Source: Companilactobacillus halodurans (GTDB taxonomy: Bacteria; Bacillota; Bacilli; Lactobacillales; Lactobacillaceae). Taken from it: DNA of 64,000 nucleotides. The position numbers and the translations under genes are program-made. The stretch covers positions 124,001 through 188,000 of the forward strand of contig NZ_VDFP01000001.1 of assembly GCF_009600985.1 (NCBI RefSeq). The letters run 5' to 3'. Of this stretch, positions 8,312 through 17,214 are shown one piece after another; position 1 is the first letter of the stretch; each line of letters opens with the position of its first letter. Under the pieces are notes generated by a model. The model was not told where the DNA came from. It saw nothing but the letters and a program-made list of their open reading frames with translations, and did not search any database.

Positions 8312-9003
8312 TATTTATTCCACTCCTTACAAATATTCATATATGCTTGATGACCATCTTGTGCCTGTGTAATTGGACGCCCAACAACAATGCCGTCGCT
8401 GCCCAAAGTTCTTGCCTGAGCAGGCGTTGCAACACGTTTTTGGTCTCCTACTTGAGCTGACTTAGGTCTAATACCAGGGGTAATGCACAGAAAATCAGAA
8501 CTAGTAGCATCTTTTATCATTGGTACTTCTAGAGCTGAAGAAATCACCCCATCGGCACCATTATCAAAAGCTAATTTTGCCAAATGAGCGACATAATCTG
8601 CTGATTTTAAAGGAATCTGCAACTCATTTTCCAATTCATTTTGACCCAAAGAAGTCAATTGCGTTACTGCTAACAACTTAGTCTTTGAACCAGCCAAGCC
8701 ACTTTTAGCAGCAGCAATCATTTCTGCTCCACCAGAAGCATGAACTGTCAACATTTGAACATCCCATTTTGCAATCATCTCGCACGTTCTCTTAACCGTG
8801 TTGGGAATATCGTGCAATTTTAAATCAAGAAAAATATTGTATCCACGCTCTCGCAAATTATGCACGAACGGATATCCAAATTGGCAAAACATTTCTAGAC
8901 CAATCTTCAAGAAAAGCTTTTCACTCTTTGGAAATTGATTCAAGAAATTAATACATTCAAAATCATCTGCAAAATCTAATGCTACTATAACTGGTTTATC
9001 CAT
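8311..9003 (-). CDS. pyrF: orotidine 5'-phosphate decarboxylase
   Basis: Decarboxylates OMP to UMP. The 230-residue TIM-barrel protein contains the catalytic DLKLHD motif (Asp60, Lys62, Asp65) and an upstream LKIG lysine near residue 33; the phosphate-binding region is near VVGRPIT at the C-terminus. It lies 16 bp downstream of pyrC and overlaps pyrE by one base. Full length with all catalytic residues present. Confidence 0.97.
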   Translation of the reverse strand: MDKPVIVALDFADDFECINFLNQFPKSEKLFLKIGLEMFCQFGYPFVHNLRERGYNIFLDLKLHDIPNTVKRTCEMIAKWDVQMLTVHASGGAEMIAAAKSGLAGSKTKLLAVTQLTSLGQNELENELQIPLKSADYVAHLAKLAFDNGADGVISSALEVPMIKDATSSDFLCITPGIRPKSAQVGDQKRVATPAQARTLGSDGIVVGRPITQAQDGHQAYMNICKEWNK

Positions 9004-9019
9004 TTTTACCCCTCATTCT

Positions 9020-10291
9020 CTAATTCGTGTAAACACATTCTCCATTGACAAAAGTTTTTTCTACTTGTCCATAGACCTCTTGACCAATGAAAGGACTATT
9101 AGTTCCCTTTGATAAGAAATCAGCTTCTTTGATTTGATACTGATCGTCTAAATTAATGATTGAAAAATCAGCTTTTTGGCCAACCTTAATCTGACCTGCT
9201 TCTTTGATATCGAACAACTTAGCAGGATTTACTGCCATCAGCGTCAATAATCTTTCTAAACTCAACAAACTAGTTTTGACTAATCGCGAATACAACAAAG
9301 GAAAGGCCGTCTCAATTCCGGTAATACCAAAGGCACTCTTTTCAAATCCTTGATCCTTTTCTGCTTTGGCATGTGGTGCGTGATCAGTCGCTATCATATC
9401 GATAGTTCCATCCAAAACCCCTTCAATCAAAGCTTGACGGTCGATTTCGCTTCGCAATGGCGGATTCATTTTAAAATTAGCGTCATCTGTTAAAATATTT
9501 TGGTCGCTTAACAATAAATGATGCGGCGAAACTTCACAAGTAACATTGATACCTGCATCTTTAGCCATTCTTACCAACATGACGCTATCTTTTGTTGAAA
9601 TATGGCAGACATGATAATGAACGCCATTTTCTTTTGCTAAAATCAAGTCTCGAGCTAATTGAGACGTTTCAGCTACTTGTTTGATTCCTGGCAAGCCTAA
9701 GCGTTTTGCAGCAGAACCAAAATTGATTACGCCATGATTGAATAAATCTTTATCTTCAACATGGGCTGCTAAATGACTTTTAATTGCAGCAATTCTTTCC
9801 ATAGCTGAATACATTGACTGAGCATTCATAATTCCATGACCATCATTAGAAAAGGCAAAAGCGCCTAATTTTTGTAAACCTTCAATATCAACTAATTCGT
9901 CACTAGTCTCACCTTTGGTAACTGGTGCATATTGCAAAGTATTGATCAACGAATTTTTTTGATTCAATTCAATTTGTTTTTGAAATTTCTCTAAATCATC
10001 TGGCACTGGAATCACGTTTGGCATAGCACCGACAGTTGTAAATCCACCATGGGCTGAGGCCAAAGTTCCCGTTTTGATGGTTTCTTTATGAACTTGACCA
10101 GGTTCTCTAAAATGTACATGCACATCAACTAACCCAGGAGTTACTAACTTAAACCCGGCATCGATTGTTTTAATGCCCTCAGCTGGGATTTTTTCGGCAA
10201 TATTAACAAACTTGCCATCTTCAATTAAAATTTCGCAATTAATTAATCTCTTAGCGTAAAATAGCTTGGCGTTTTTTATCAGCAACTTCAT
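9020..10291 (-). CDS. pyrC: dihydroorotase (multifunctional complex type)
   Basis: Cyclises carbamoyl aspartate to dihydroorotate. The 423-residue amidohydrolase shows the metal-binding HVHFREPG motif (His58, His60) and IATDHAPH in the C-terminal half. This is the longer class I bacterial dihydroorotase, as in Bacillus and other lactobacilli. The ATG at 10291 lies 12 bases after AAGGAG within the end of pyrB, giving a 41-bp overlap between the two genes. The last part is a beta-rich metal-hydrolase domain. Confidence 0.97.
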   Translation of the reverse strand: MKLLIKNAKLFYAKRLINCEILIEDGKFVNIAEKIPAEGIKTIDAGFKLVTPGLVDVHVHFREPGQVHKETIKTGTLASAHGGFTTVGAMPNVIPVPDDLEKFQKQIELNQKNSLINTLQYAPVTKGETSDELVDIEGLQKLGAFAFSNDGHGIMNAQSMYSAMERIAAIKSHLAAHVEDKDLFNHGVINFGSAAKRLGLPGIKQVAETSQLARDLILAKENGVHYHVCHISTKDSVMLVRMAKDAGINVTCEVSPHHLLLSDQNILTDDANFKMNPPLRSEIDRQALIEGVLDGTIDMIATDHAPHAKAEKDQGFEKSAFGITGIETAFPLLYSRLVKTSLLSLERLLTLMAVNPAKLFDIKEAGQIKVGQKADFSIINLDDQYQIKEADFLSKGTNSPFIGQEVYGQVEKTFVNGECVYTN

Positions 10292-11198
10292 TTTCCAAAT
10301 CGTCTCCTTCTAGAACTGCTTCTATCATAGCCATTCGCATGAAGACACCGTTAGCCATTTGAGGGAAAATATACGATTTGTCGCATTCTGCTACATCATC
10401 AGCAATTTCAACTCCACGATTGATTGGAGCGGGATGCATAATCATCGTATCAGGCTTCATCATGGCAACTCTTGTTGAATCTAAACCATAATTTTTAAAA
10501 TAATCAGCTTTTGAAAAACTTTGATTCTCCTCAGAAGACAAACGTTCATGTTGAACTCTTAACAACATCACTACGTCCATTTCGCGACATAAGTCATCAA
10601 CATTCATATGTGGCCCCATTTCCGCAAATTCTGGCGTATACCAAGCATTCAACCCACCGAAGTACATCTGAGCTCCTAAACGAGTTAAAATTTCAGCGTT
10701 AGAATGAGCAACCCGGGAATGACTTAAATCACCGATAATTCCAACCTTGAGACCATTGAAATTGCCAAAGTGTTCGTAAATCGTCATTAAATCTAATAAT
10801 GATTGTGAGGGATGTTGACCAGTTCCGTCGCCTCCATTAATGATATGGATTTTTAAATCATGATTGTTAACGAGATCTTCATAATACTTATCTTGACTGT
10901 GACGAATTACTGCTACGCTTGCACCGATGCTTTCTTCAGTTTTAACCGTGTCATAAAGGCTTTCACCTTTTGTTGTTGAAGAAGTTGATGCATCAAATTG
11001 GATTTCGTTCATTCCTAGTTTCATTTCAGCTACTTGGAAACTTGATTTTGTTCTAGTGCTATTTTCAAAGAATAAATTGATAGCAAATTTATCAGCACCT
11101 ATTTTTGACTTCTTGCCTGACTTAAATTCCATCGCTGAATCGATTAAGTCATAGACCTCTTGATTTGATAACTGTGACATAGAAAGTATATTTTTCAT
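10251..11198 (-). CDS. pyrB: aspartate carbamoyltransferase catalytic subunit
   Basis: Condenses carbamoyl phosphate with aspartate, the first committed step of pyrimidine synthesis. The 315-residue protein has the carbamoyl-phosphate-binding STRTKSSF motif (about residues 47-54), the HPSQSLLD motif near 128 and PAPINRG toward the C-terminus. It is the first gene after the attenuated leader and overlaps pyrC by 41 bp. No regulatory subunit gene is present, as expected for Gram-positive bacteria. GGAGG lies seven bases upstream of the start. Confidence 0.97.
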   Translation of the reverse strand: MKNILSMSQLSNQEVYDLIDSAMEFKSGKKSKIGADKFAINLFFENSTRTKSSFQVAEMKLGMNEIQFDASTSSTTKGESLYDTVKTEESIGASVAVIRHSQDKYYEDLVNNHDLKIHIINGGDGTGQHPSQSLLDLMTIYEHFGNFNGLKVGIIGDLSHSRVAHSNAEILTRLGAQMYFGGLNAWYTPEFAEMGPHMNVDDLCREMDVVMLLRVQHERLSSEENQSFSKADYFKNYGLDSTRVAMMKPDTMIMHPAPINRGVEIADDVAECDKSYIFPQMANGVFMRMAMIEAVLEGDDLENEVADKKRQAILR

Positions 11199-11209
11199 TG
11201 TTTTCCTCC

Positions 11210-11288
11210 AAATTAAAAGGGATAGCCTTCATCCAGCTACCCCTAAAAGTTTGGTTTTAACCTGACCTTTTAGACCTCGCTGGATCTA
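11210..11288 (-). promoter_or_regulatory. second PyrR-type attenuator of the pyr operon
   Basis: The leader RNA contains AGAUCCAGCGAGGUCU (complement of 11272-11287), matching the PyrR-binding loop. It is followed by a terminator hairpin, GGGGUAGC with GCUAUCCC (11219-11243), and then UUUUAAUUU just before the pyrB ribosome-binding site. In the known PyrR mechanism, UMP-bound PyrR stabilises the anti-antiterminator and so favours termination. Confidence 0.82.
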
Positions 11289-11318
11289 TTTAAAAGTTCC
11301 CTGATTTTTTTTAAGTAA

Positions 11319-11404
11319 ACAAAAAACTTCCTATCCCACAAGGAAAGGAAGTTTACACTTTTTGCGTTTGATGTGTAAGTAACCTTCCAAGCCTCACAGG
11401 ACTT
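11319..11404 (-). promoter_or_regulatory. first PyrR-type attenuator of the pyr operon
   Basis: The leader RNA contains AGUCCUGUGAGGCUU (complement of 11389-11404), matching the PyrR-binding loop consensus. Downstream is a terminator, AACUUCCU pairing with AGGAAGUU (11325-11353), followed by UUUUUUG. It is the promoter-proximal of two tandem attenuators. Confidence 0.85.
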
Positions 11405-11427
11405 GATTAAAAGTTTTCGTTGCAAAT

Positions 11428-11456
11428 AATATAAACGATTTCACACATTCAGTCAA
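11428..11456 (-). promoter_or_regulatory. pyr operon promoter
   Basis: The minus strand carries TTGACT (complement of 11451-11456), a 17-base spacer, and TATATT (complement of 11428-11433). The -35 box begins only five bases after the tyrS stop codon. Confidence 0.8.
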
Positions 11457-11461
11457 CAGTT

Positions 11462-12706
11462 TTATTTAATTTTAGCTAAGAAATACTTCTTCTTACCACG
11501 ACGAATAACGATGTACTTGCCGTCAAATGAATCTTTTGGATCAATTTCAATTGTTGTATCAGTTAATCTTTCGCCATTGATTCTAATAGCACCATTTTGA
11601 ATATCTTCACGAGCTTGACGTTTAGATTTATCGACATTAACAGCAATCAAAAGATCGACTAAGTTGATTTTTTCGGCTGGAATTTCTTCACTAGGAACGC
11701 CATGGAAAGCTTCAGCAACTTCTTGTGTCGTTAATTCTTGAATTTCACCTGAAAACAATACGTCAGTGATTTTTTCAGCTGTCTTCAAAGCTTCTTTTCC
11801 ATGAACGAACTTCGTTACTTCTTGAGCCAATGTTTTTTGAGCTAAACGTTTTTCTGGTGCGGTCTTAACAGATTCTGCTAAGTCCTCGATTTGGTCTTTT
11901 GTTAAGAAAGTAAATTTCTTCAACAAGTTGATAACATCTTTATCATCTTGATTGAACCAGAATTGATAGAATTCATAAGGTGAAGTCTTCTTAGGATCAA
12001 GCCAAACTGCGCCACCAGCTGTCTTACCAAATTTTGTACCATCAGCTTTTAGTAATAAAGGAATCGTTAGCGCATAAACTTTAGCATCTTGTCCTTCGGC
12101 TTTGTGAATCAAATCAAGTCCAGCAGTCAAATTACCCCATTGGTCGCCACCACCAACTTGCAATTGAACATTGTGTTGACGGTATAGCGTAAGGAAATCG
12201 AGTGATTGTAGGATTTGGTAAGTGAATTCTGTAAATGAGATTCCAGCTTCCAAACGACTTGAAATAATTTCCTTATTCAACATTGTGTTGACGTTAAATA
12301 ATTTACCGTAATCACGCAAGAAATCTAGGATGCCGATTGGTTGCGTCCAGTCGTAATTATTGACCATTGTAAAGTCGCTAAAAATTTTCTTAGCTTGATT
12401 GCTCAAGGCTTCAACGTTGTGGTTAACTTGGTCCATAGTTTGCATAGGACGTTCAGCTTTTTTACCACTAGGATCACCGATTGAGCCGGTTGCTCCACCA
12501 ATAACGATGTATGGATGATGTCCAGCGTTAGCAAATCTTTCCAAAGTCATAAATGGCAATAAGTGACCGATATGCATCGAATCGCCAGTTGGATCCATCC
12601 CACAATATAAAGAGATGTCCTTTGAATCGACTAAATCTCTTAGACCTTTTTCATCTGATTGTTGATTGATCAAGCCACGCCATGACAATTCATCAATAAT
12701 ATTCAT
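11462..12706 (-). CDS. tyrS: tyrosyl-tRNA synthetase
   Basis: Charges tRNA-Tyr with tyrosine. The start is the ATG at 12706, seven bases after GGAGG; an upstream in-frame start at 12793 would run through the T-box and is rejected. The 414-residue protein has the HIGH motif (MHIGH, about residues 44-48), the KMSKS-equivalent KFGKT near residue 230 and a C-terminal S4 RNA-binding domain. Expression is under a tyrosine T-box. No terminator is visible between its stop and the pyr promoter, so readthrough into the pyr leader is possible. Confidence 0.97.
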   Translation of the reverse strand: MNIIDELSWRGLINQQSDEKGLRDLVDSKDISLYCGMDPTGDSMHIGHLLPFMTLERFANAGHHPYIVIGGATGSIGDPSGKKAERPMQTMDQVNHNVEALSNQAKKIFSDFTMVNNYDWTQPIGILDFLRDYGKLFNVNTMLNKEIISSRLEAGISFTEFTYQILQSLDFLTLYRQHNVQLQVGGGDQWGNLTAGLDLIHKAEGQDAKVYALTIPLLLKADGTKFGKTAGGAVWLDPKKTSPYEFYQFWFNQDDKDVINLLKKFTFLTKDQIEDLAESVKTAPEKRLAQKTLAQEVTKFVHGKEALKTAEKITDVLFSGEIQELTTQEVAEAFHGVPSEEIPAEKINLVDLLIAVNVDKSKRQAREDIQNGAIRINGERLTDTTIEIDPKDSFDGKYIVIRRGKKKYFLAKIK

Positions 12707-12742
12707 AAATTTTCCTCCTAAAATAATCCTCGTTACAAAACT

Positions 12743-12937
12743 AAAAAGAGCGCCTCTGCAATAAATGCAGGGACGCTCTTTGCGCGGTACCACCCAAATT
12801 CAAGTTAAAAACTTGCTCTTTACTCCTGTAACGTCGGAAACGTCATTTTAGTTAAGTATTTGATAACTCATCCTGCTTGGCTTGCACCGACCGCCAATTC
12901 TCTGTTCACTGAAATGAGCTACTACTATTAATTACTA
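12743..12937 (-). promoter_or_regulatory. tyrosine T-box riboswitch with terminator
   Basis: On the minus strand the conserved GGGUGGUACCGCG lies at 12783-12795, followed by the terminator hairpin with arms AGAGCG..CCUGCA and UGCAGAGGCGCUCU (12743-12781) and a U run. The likely Tyr specifier UAC is the complement of 12856-12858, in the 3' side of the Stem I specifier loop. Uncharged tRNA-Tyr would stabilise the antiterminator and switch on tyrS. A TATAAT -10 box lies at 12944-12949. This element accounts for most of the non-coding stretch from 12707 to 13047. Confidence 0.9.
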
Positions 12938-13014
12938 AAACGTATTATAAGTATGATGATACACAGCACGCGATTTTTTTTCAAGCATTTTTTAAGTATC
13001 CTCTTTAATTATTG

Positions 13015-13020
13015 TATAAT
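13015..13020 (+). promoter_or_regulatory. -10 box of the histidine phosphatase gene
   Basis: TATAAT lies 28 bp before the ATG at 13048. The -35 region is weak (TTAAGT 17 bases upstream). Confidence 0.5.
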
Positions 13021-13047
13021 GAAGTTGTTTTTTTGAGGGGGAATATT

Positions 13048-13620
13048 ATGAAAAAAACACTCTATTTGATGCGTCATGGTCAGACACTCTTCAATATTTT
13101 AAAAAAAATTCAAGGCTGGTGCGACTCGCCTTTAACACAAACCGGCATCAAGCAATCAAAAATAGCTGGAGAATACTTTAAAAGTCACCAAATCACCTTT
13201 GATCGTGCATTTTGCTCCACTGCCGAACGTTCTAGCGATACCTTGGAACTTGTCACTAAAATGCCTTACAAACGTCTCAAAGGCTTAAGAGAGATGTCCT
13301 TTGGAAAATTTGAAGGCGAACATGAATATCTCAATCCTAAAATTAGCGATCCAAGAAAACAATATGGTGATTTCTTTGTTCAATATGGTGGCGAAGCCAG
13401 TTGGGAAGCACAGGCTCGTGTTAACGATACCATTACAAATCTTATGAATGAATCCGGACAAAACACTTTGGTCGTCAGTCATGCTGGTTCCATCATGCTC
13501 CTTTCGTCGCTTTGGACTGACCCTAACAAAATTATTGACAGTGGCTTTTCTAATTGCAGTATTTTAAAATATTCTTTTGAAAACAATAAATTCACTTTGG
13601 AAAAAATTATCAACTTCTGA
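13048..13620 (+). CDS. histidine phosphatase family protein
   Basis: A 190-residue phosphoglycerate-mutase-like enzyme. The N-terminal LMRHGQT motif provides the phospho-histidine; a C-terminal VVSHAG provides the second catalytic His, and an Arg lies in FCSTAERSSDT. Substrates in this family vary, from phosphoglycerate to small phosphosugars, and cannot be assigned here. The ATG at 13048 follows GAGGGGG and is preferred over an upstream frame extension. It is a single-gene unit, divergent from tyrS and closed by a strong terminator. Confidence 0.88.
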   Translation: MKKTLYLMRHGQTLFNILKKIQGWCDSPLTQTGIKQSKIAGEYFKSHQITFDRAFCSTAERSSDTLELVTKMPYKRLKGLREMSFGKFEGEHEYLNPKISDPRKQYGDFFVQYGGEASWEAQARVNDTITNLMNESGQNTLVVSHAGSIMLLSSLWTDPNKIIDSGFSNCSILKYSFENNKFTLEKIINF

Positions 13621-13628
13621 CCAAACTA

Positions 13629-13673
13629 AATAGTTCTAGCAATCAAAATATCGTGATTGCTAGAACTATTTTT
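13629..13673 (+). terminator. Rho-independent terminator
   Basis: A perfect 17-bp inverted repeat, AATAGTTCTAGCAATCA with its complement, with an eight-base loop and five T. It serves the histidine phosphatase gene and may also help end engB transcription from the other side. Confidence 0.9.
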
Positions 13674-13699
13674 CATTCAATATAAAATTCAATCCAAAA

Positions 13700-14284
13700 T
13701 CAAATTATATGTGATTCAATCCAATCCCAAACTTCATCCTTGCCTTTTTTAGTTTCAGCACTAAATAGCTGTAAAGTATCGGTTTGGTTGATACCCATAG
13801 TCTTTTGAACTCGACTGATGGTTTTGTTCCATTGATTGCCTTTGACCTTGTCCATCTTCGTAGCCACGATCAATGTCGGGATATGATAATAACTGACATA
13901 TTGATACATAGATATATCATCATCACTAGGATCATGACGACCATCGACCAAAATAACAACGCCCTTTAAGACTTTACGCGTCGTTAAATATTCTTCAATC
14001 ATAACGCCAAATTCTTCACGTTGTTTTTTAGAAACTTTTGCAAAACCATATCCTGGAACATCAACTAAATATAGCTGATCTTCAATATTGTAAAAGTTTA
14101 AAGTTTGCGTTTTTCCAGGCGTACTAGAAGTTCTGGCAAAAGCCTTACGATTAATCAAAGTATTTATCAACGATGATTTCCCAACGTTTGAACGTCCTAA
14201 AAGGGCAATTTCAGGATAGCCTTCGTCAGGATACTGTTTAGAACTGACAGCACTTAAGTTCATCGACACATTATTTACTTGCAT
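13700..14284 (-). CDS. engB: ribosome biogenesis GTPase YsxC/EngB
   Basis: A small essential GTPase that helps assemble the large ribosomal subunit. The 194-residue protein has the P-loop GRSNVGKSS (about residues 30-38), a G3 region VDVPGYG, and the G4 motif TKMDK. It lies downstream of clpX, the conserved order in many Gram-positive bacteria, but the clpX terminator lies between them. Length is normal. Confidence 0.96.
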   Translation of the reverse strand: MQVNNVSMNLSAVSSKQYPDEGYPEIALLGRSNVGKSSLINTLINRKAFARTSSTPGKTQTLNFYNIEDQLYLVDVPGYGFAKVSKKQREEFGVMIEEYLTTRKVLKGVVILVDGRHDPSDDDISMYQYVSYYHIPTLIVATKMDKVKGNQWNKTISRVQKTMGINQTDTLQLFSAETKKGKDEVWDWIESHII

Positions 14285-14313
14285 AATTCACCTCAATTAA
14301 GTAATTTTACCAT

Positions 14314-14342
14314 AGAAAAAAAAGGCTGCCAATTAGGCAACC
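14314..14342 (-). terminator. clpX terminator overlapping its stop codon
   Basis: On the minus strand GGUUGCC pairs with GGCAGCC (one G-U) and eight U follow. The 5' arm includes the last codons of clpX. It separates clpX from engB. Confidence 0.83.
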
Positions 14343-15580
14343 TCTCCATTTTTAAGAATAATTTCTGGTTCTTTAACTTTTCTTACAGCATCCTTAGTAA
14401 CTTTAACGCCCTCAACATCATCGCGACCAGGAATAGTAAACATAGTATTTTGCATTGTCTCTTCAACGATTGATCTCAAACCACGAGCACCTGTGTTACG
14501 TTCAATCGACATCTTCGCAATTTCCTTGAGTGCACCATCGGTGAAGGTCAATTTAACTCCATCGAGTCCTAATAATTCAACATATTGCTTAATTAGGGCA
14601 TTCTTAGGCTTTGTAAGAATATCGACTAAGTCACTCTCAGTCAATTTCTCAAGCGCTGTAACGATAGGAATACGACCAATAAATTCAGGGATGATACCAA
14701 ACTTCATCAAATCCTCAGGAATGATTTGTTGCATCAAACTCTTTTCTTCGGCTACAGTAGCTTTTTGCTCAGCACCAAAACCAATTGTCTTATCGCCTAA
14801 ACGGTTCTTTACAATTTGTTCGATTCCATCAAAAGCACCACCAACAATGAAAAGAATGTTAGTCGTATCGATTTGAATCAATTCTTGTTGAGGATGCTTT
14901 CTTCCACCTTGTGGTGGCACACTAGCAATTGTTCCTTCAAGAATCTTCAAAAGGGCTTGTTGAACACCTTCACCTGAAACATCACGAGTAATCGAAACAT
15001 TTTCACTCTTCTTGGCAATCTTATCGATTTCATCAATGTAAACAATACCGTGTTCAGCCTTATCGACATCGAAATCAGCATTTTGCAAGAGTTTCAAGAG
15101 AATATTTTCAACATCCTCACCTACATAACCAGCTTCTGTCAATGTAGTTGCATCAGCAATGGCAAATGGAACTTTCAAAATACGAGCTAAAGTTTGAGCT
15201 AAGAAAGTCTTACCTGAACCAGTAGGTCCAATCAAGGCAATATTACTCTTTTGCAACTCAACTTCGCCGTCTTTAAGATGTTCCATTTTGTTGATTCGCT
15301 TATAGTGATTATACACAGCAACTGACAAAGCACGCTTAGCAGCATCCTGTCCAATTACATAATCGTCCAAGATCTTTTTAATTTCTATAGGTGTAGGAAT
15401 ATTGTCAAGATCTAATGGTGTATCTTCGTTTAACTCCTCATCGATGATTTCTTTGCATAAATCAATACATTCATTACAAATATAAACACCGGGTCCAGCA
15501 ACTATCTTCTTTACTTGATCTTGTGTCTTACCACAAAACGAGCAACTAATAGTGCCAGTATTTTCTGTACTATCAAACAT
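14333..15580 (-). CDS. clpX: ATP-dependent Clp protease ATP-binding subunit ClpX
   Basis: An AAA+ unfoldase that feeds proteins to the ClpP peptidase. I chose the ATG at 15580, nine bases after AAGGAG, over an in-frame start 27 bp upstream. The 415-residue protein has an N-terminal zinc finger (Cys13, Cys16, Cys35, Cys38), Walker A GPTGSGKT (about residues 118-125), Walker [10 protein letters not shown], and the IGF-type ClpP-contact region (TIGFGAE). It lies downstream of tig in the usual order; clpP is not in the window. Confidence 0.97.
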   Translation of the reverse strand: MFDSTENTGTISCSFCGKTQDQVKKIVAGPGVYICNECIDLCKEIIDEELNEDTPLDLDNIPTPIEIKKILDDYVIGQDAAKRALSVAVYNHYKRINKMEHLKDGEVELQKSNIALIGPTGSGKTFLAQTLARILKVPFAIADATTLTEAGYVGEDVENILLKLLQNADFDVDKAEHGIVYIDEIDKIAKKSENVSITRDVSGEGVQQALLKILEGTIASVPPQGGRKHPQQELIQIDTTNILFIVGGAFDGIEQIVKNRLGDKTIGFGAEQKATVAEEKSLMQQIIPEDLMKFGIIPEFIGRIPIVTALEKLTESDLVDILTKPKNALIKQYVELLGLDGVKLTFTDGALKEIAKMSIERNTGARGLRSIVEETMQNTMFTIPGRDDVEGVKVTKDAVRKVKEPEIILKNGEVA

Positions 15581-15668
15581 GTATAATTTCTCCTTCAATA
15601 GTTCCAATAGTTTGAAAGTCTAGCATGGTAATAAATAAGAGTAAAGTATTTAGTTTCAACTCAATTTA

Positions 15669-15695
15669 TAAAAAAAGGAAGCCCAATGGCTTCCT
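15669..15695 (-). terminator. tig terminator
   Basis: On the minus strand AGGAAGCC, then ATTG, then GGCTTCCT is followed by a run of U. It lies 22 bp beyond the tig stop codon. Confidence 0.85.
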
Positions 15696-15716
15696 AGATT
15701 TTAGTTAAAGATTCAA

Positions 15717-17003
15717 TTATTTTTCAACTGATGAGTCAACAATCAATTCGATTGCCTTCTTAGCACCAATATCATGAGCTAACATATCATCTGAAAGTGC
15801 ATTTCTAACTGCTTTTTCTTCCATCTTGTATTCGTCAGCAAGTGACTTGATTTCAGCTTTAATTTCGTCTTCTGATGGTTTGATATTTTCCTTAGCAACA
15901 ATTGCTTCGATAACTAAGTCAGTCTTAACACGTTCTTCAGCATCCTTAGCAAATTGTTTCTTCAAACTATCTTCGTTTGTACCAGTCATTTGGTAATACA
16001 ACTTAGGATCGATACCTTGACGACGTAAGTTTGCTAGGTATTGGTTCAATTGGTTATCAACTTCTGTATCAATCATTGCTTGAGGAATTGAGTCAATCTT
16101 AGCATTCTTAACTGCACCAGAAATTGCTTCTTCTTGGATATTTTCTTCAGCAGTTTCTTTCTTTTGATCCTTGATTTCATCATGAAGCTTTGTCTTCAAT
16201 TGTTCAAGTGTGTCGACATCTTCATCAACGTCTTTAGCAAAGTCGTCATCTAACTTAGGTAATTCCTTTGTTTTAACTTCGTGAAGCTTTGTCTTGAAAA
16301 TAGCCTTTTTACCAGCTAAATCTTTTGCTTGGTAATCCTCTGGGAAAGTAACGTTAACGTCAATATCTTCACCAGCTGAGTGACCGATCAATTCATCTTC
16401 GAATCCAGGAATGAATGTACCTGAACCTAATTCTAGTGAGTAGTTTTGAGCACTGCCACCATCGAATTCTTTTCCATCAACAGTACCAACATAGTCGATT
16501 ACAACTGTGTCGCCCTTTTCAGCCTTACCATCTTTAAGAACAAGTTCAGCTTGTTGTTTTTGAAGATCTTCAAGACGCTTTTCAACATCAGCCTTCATAA
16601 CATTACGTTTTTGTTTCTTAACTTCGATACCTTTGTAATCGCCAAGTTCAACGTCAGGTTTAACAGTAATTGTTGCTGTAATAGCCCAAGGTTTGCCCTT
16701 TTCCATTGATTCAACATTGATTTGTGGTTGATCAACTGGTTCAACCTTTGTTTCGTCGACAGCGTTTTGGTATGCATTTGGTAGAACTGCATTTAGAGCG
16801 TCTTCGTACAATGCTTCTTCGCCGTACATACGGTTAAAGATTTGACGAGGTACTCTACCTTTTCTAAAACCAGGAACATTCAAGCTCTTCTTAACACGAT
16901 TAAAAGCAGTATCTAAGCCACTCTTGATAGTATCTTGGTCAATTTCGAACTTAAGTTCACCAGTATTATTTTCTTTTTTTGTAAATTTAGCCTTAGCAGA
17001 CAT
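15717..17003 (-). CDS. tig: trigger factor
   Basis: A ribosome-bound chaperone and peptidyl-prolyl isomerase that meets nascent chains. The 428-residue protein has the N-terminal ribosome-binding signature GFRKGRVPR (about residues 41-49), a central FKBP domain (from [10 protein letters not shown] near residue 168 to about 245), and a helical C-terminal domain. GGAGGG lies nine bases upstream of the ATG. It has its own promoter (TTTACA, 17 bases, TAATAT) after the tuf terminator. Confidence 0.97.
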   Translation of the reverse strand: MSAKAKFTKKENNTGELKFEIDQDTIKSGLDTAFNRVKKSLNVPGFRKGRVPRQIFNRMYGEEALYEDALNAVLPNAYQNAVDETKVEPVDQPQINVESMEKGKPWAITATITVKPDVELGDYKGIEVKKQKRNVMKADVEKRLEDLQKQQAELVLKDGKAEKGDTVVIDYVGTVDGKEFDGGSAQNYSLELGSGTFIPGFEDELIGHSAGEDIDVNVTFPEDYQAKDLAGKKAIFKTKLHEVKTKELPKLDDDFAKDVDEDVDTLEQLKTKLHDEIKDQKKETAEENIQEEAISGAVKNAKIDSIPQAMIDTEVDNQLNQYLANLRRQGIDPKLYYQMTGTNEDSLKKQFAKDAEERVKTDLVIEAIVAKENIKPSEDEIKAEIKSLADEYKMEEKAVRNALSDDMLAHDIGAKKAIELIVDSSVEK

Positions 17004-17045
17004 TTATATTATCCCTCCGGTATTTCAACGATCTCATACTTTGTA

Positions 17046-17074
17046 ATATTACCCTAAAAAGGCAATATTGTAAA
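17046..17074 (-). promoter_or_regulatory. tig promoter
   Basis: On the minus strand TTTACA (complement of 17069-17074), a 17-base spacer and TAATAT (complement of 17046-17051) lie about 43 bp before the tig start. Confidence 0.65.
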
Positions 17075-17157
17075 CATTAGACGTGATTTCTAACTAATTT
17101 TAAAACATCATTTGTCTATTATAAAATACTTTATGCTATTTTTGAATATTTAAGCAT

Positions 17158-17190
17158 AAAAAAAAGAGCTGGATTACCCAACTCTTTTTT
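17158..17190 (-). terminator. tuf terminator
   Basis: On the minus strand AAGAGTTGG pairs with CCAGCTCTT (one G-U) and a run of eight U follows, 25 bp past the tuf stop codon. Confidence 0.87.
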
Positions 17191-17214
17191 AAAATTATCA
17201 TTACCACTTAGAAA

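Noticed and set aside
12707..12793. N-terminal extension of TyrS to 12793
   Set aside because: The extra codons run through the T-box core and terminator; the ATG at 12706 has a strong GGAGG and matches known TyrS starts.
14493..14876. Plus-strand 127-codon frame opposite clpX
   Set aside because: Lies wholly antisense to a well-conserved gene and lacks a ribosome-binding site.
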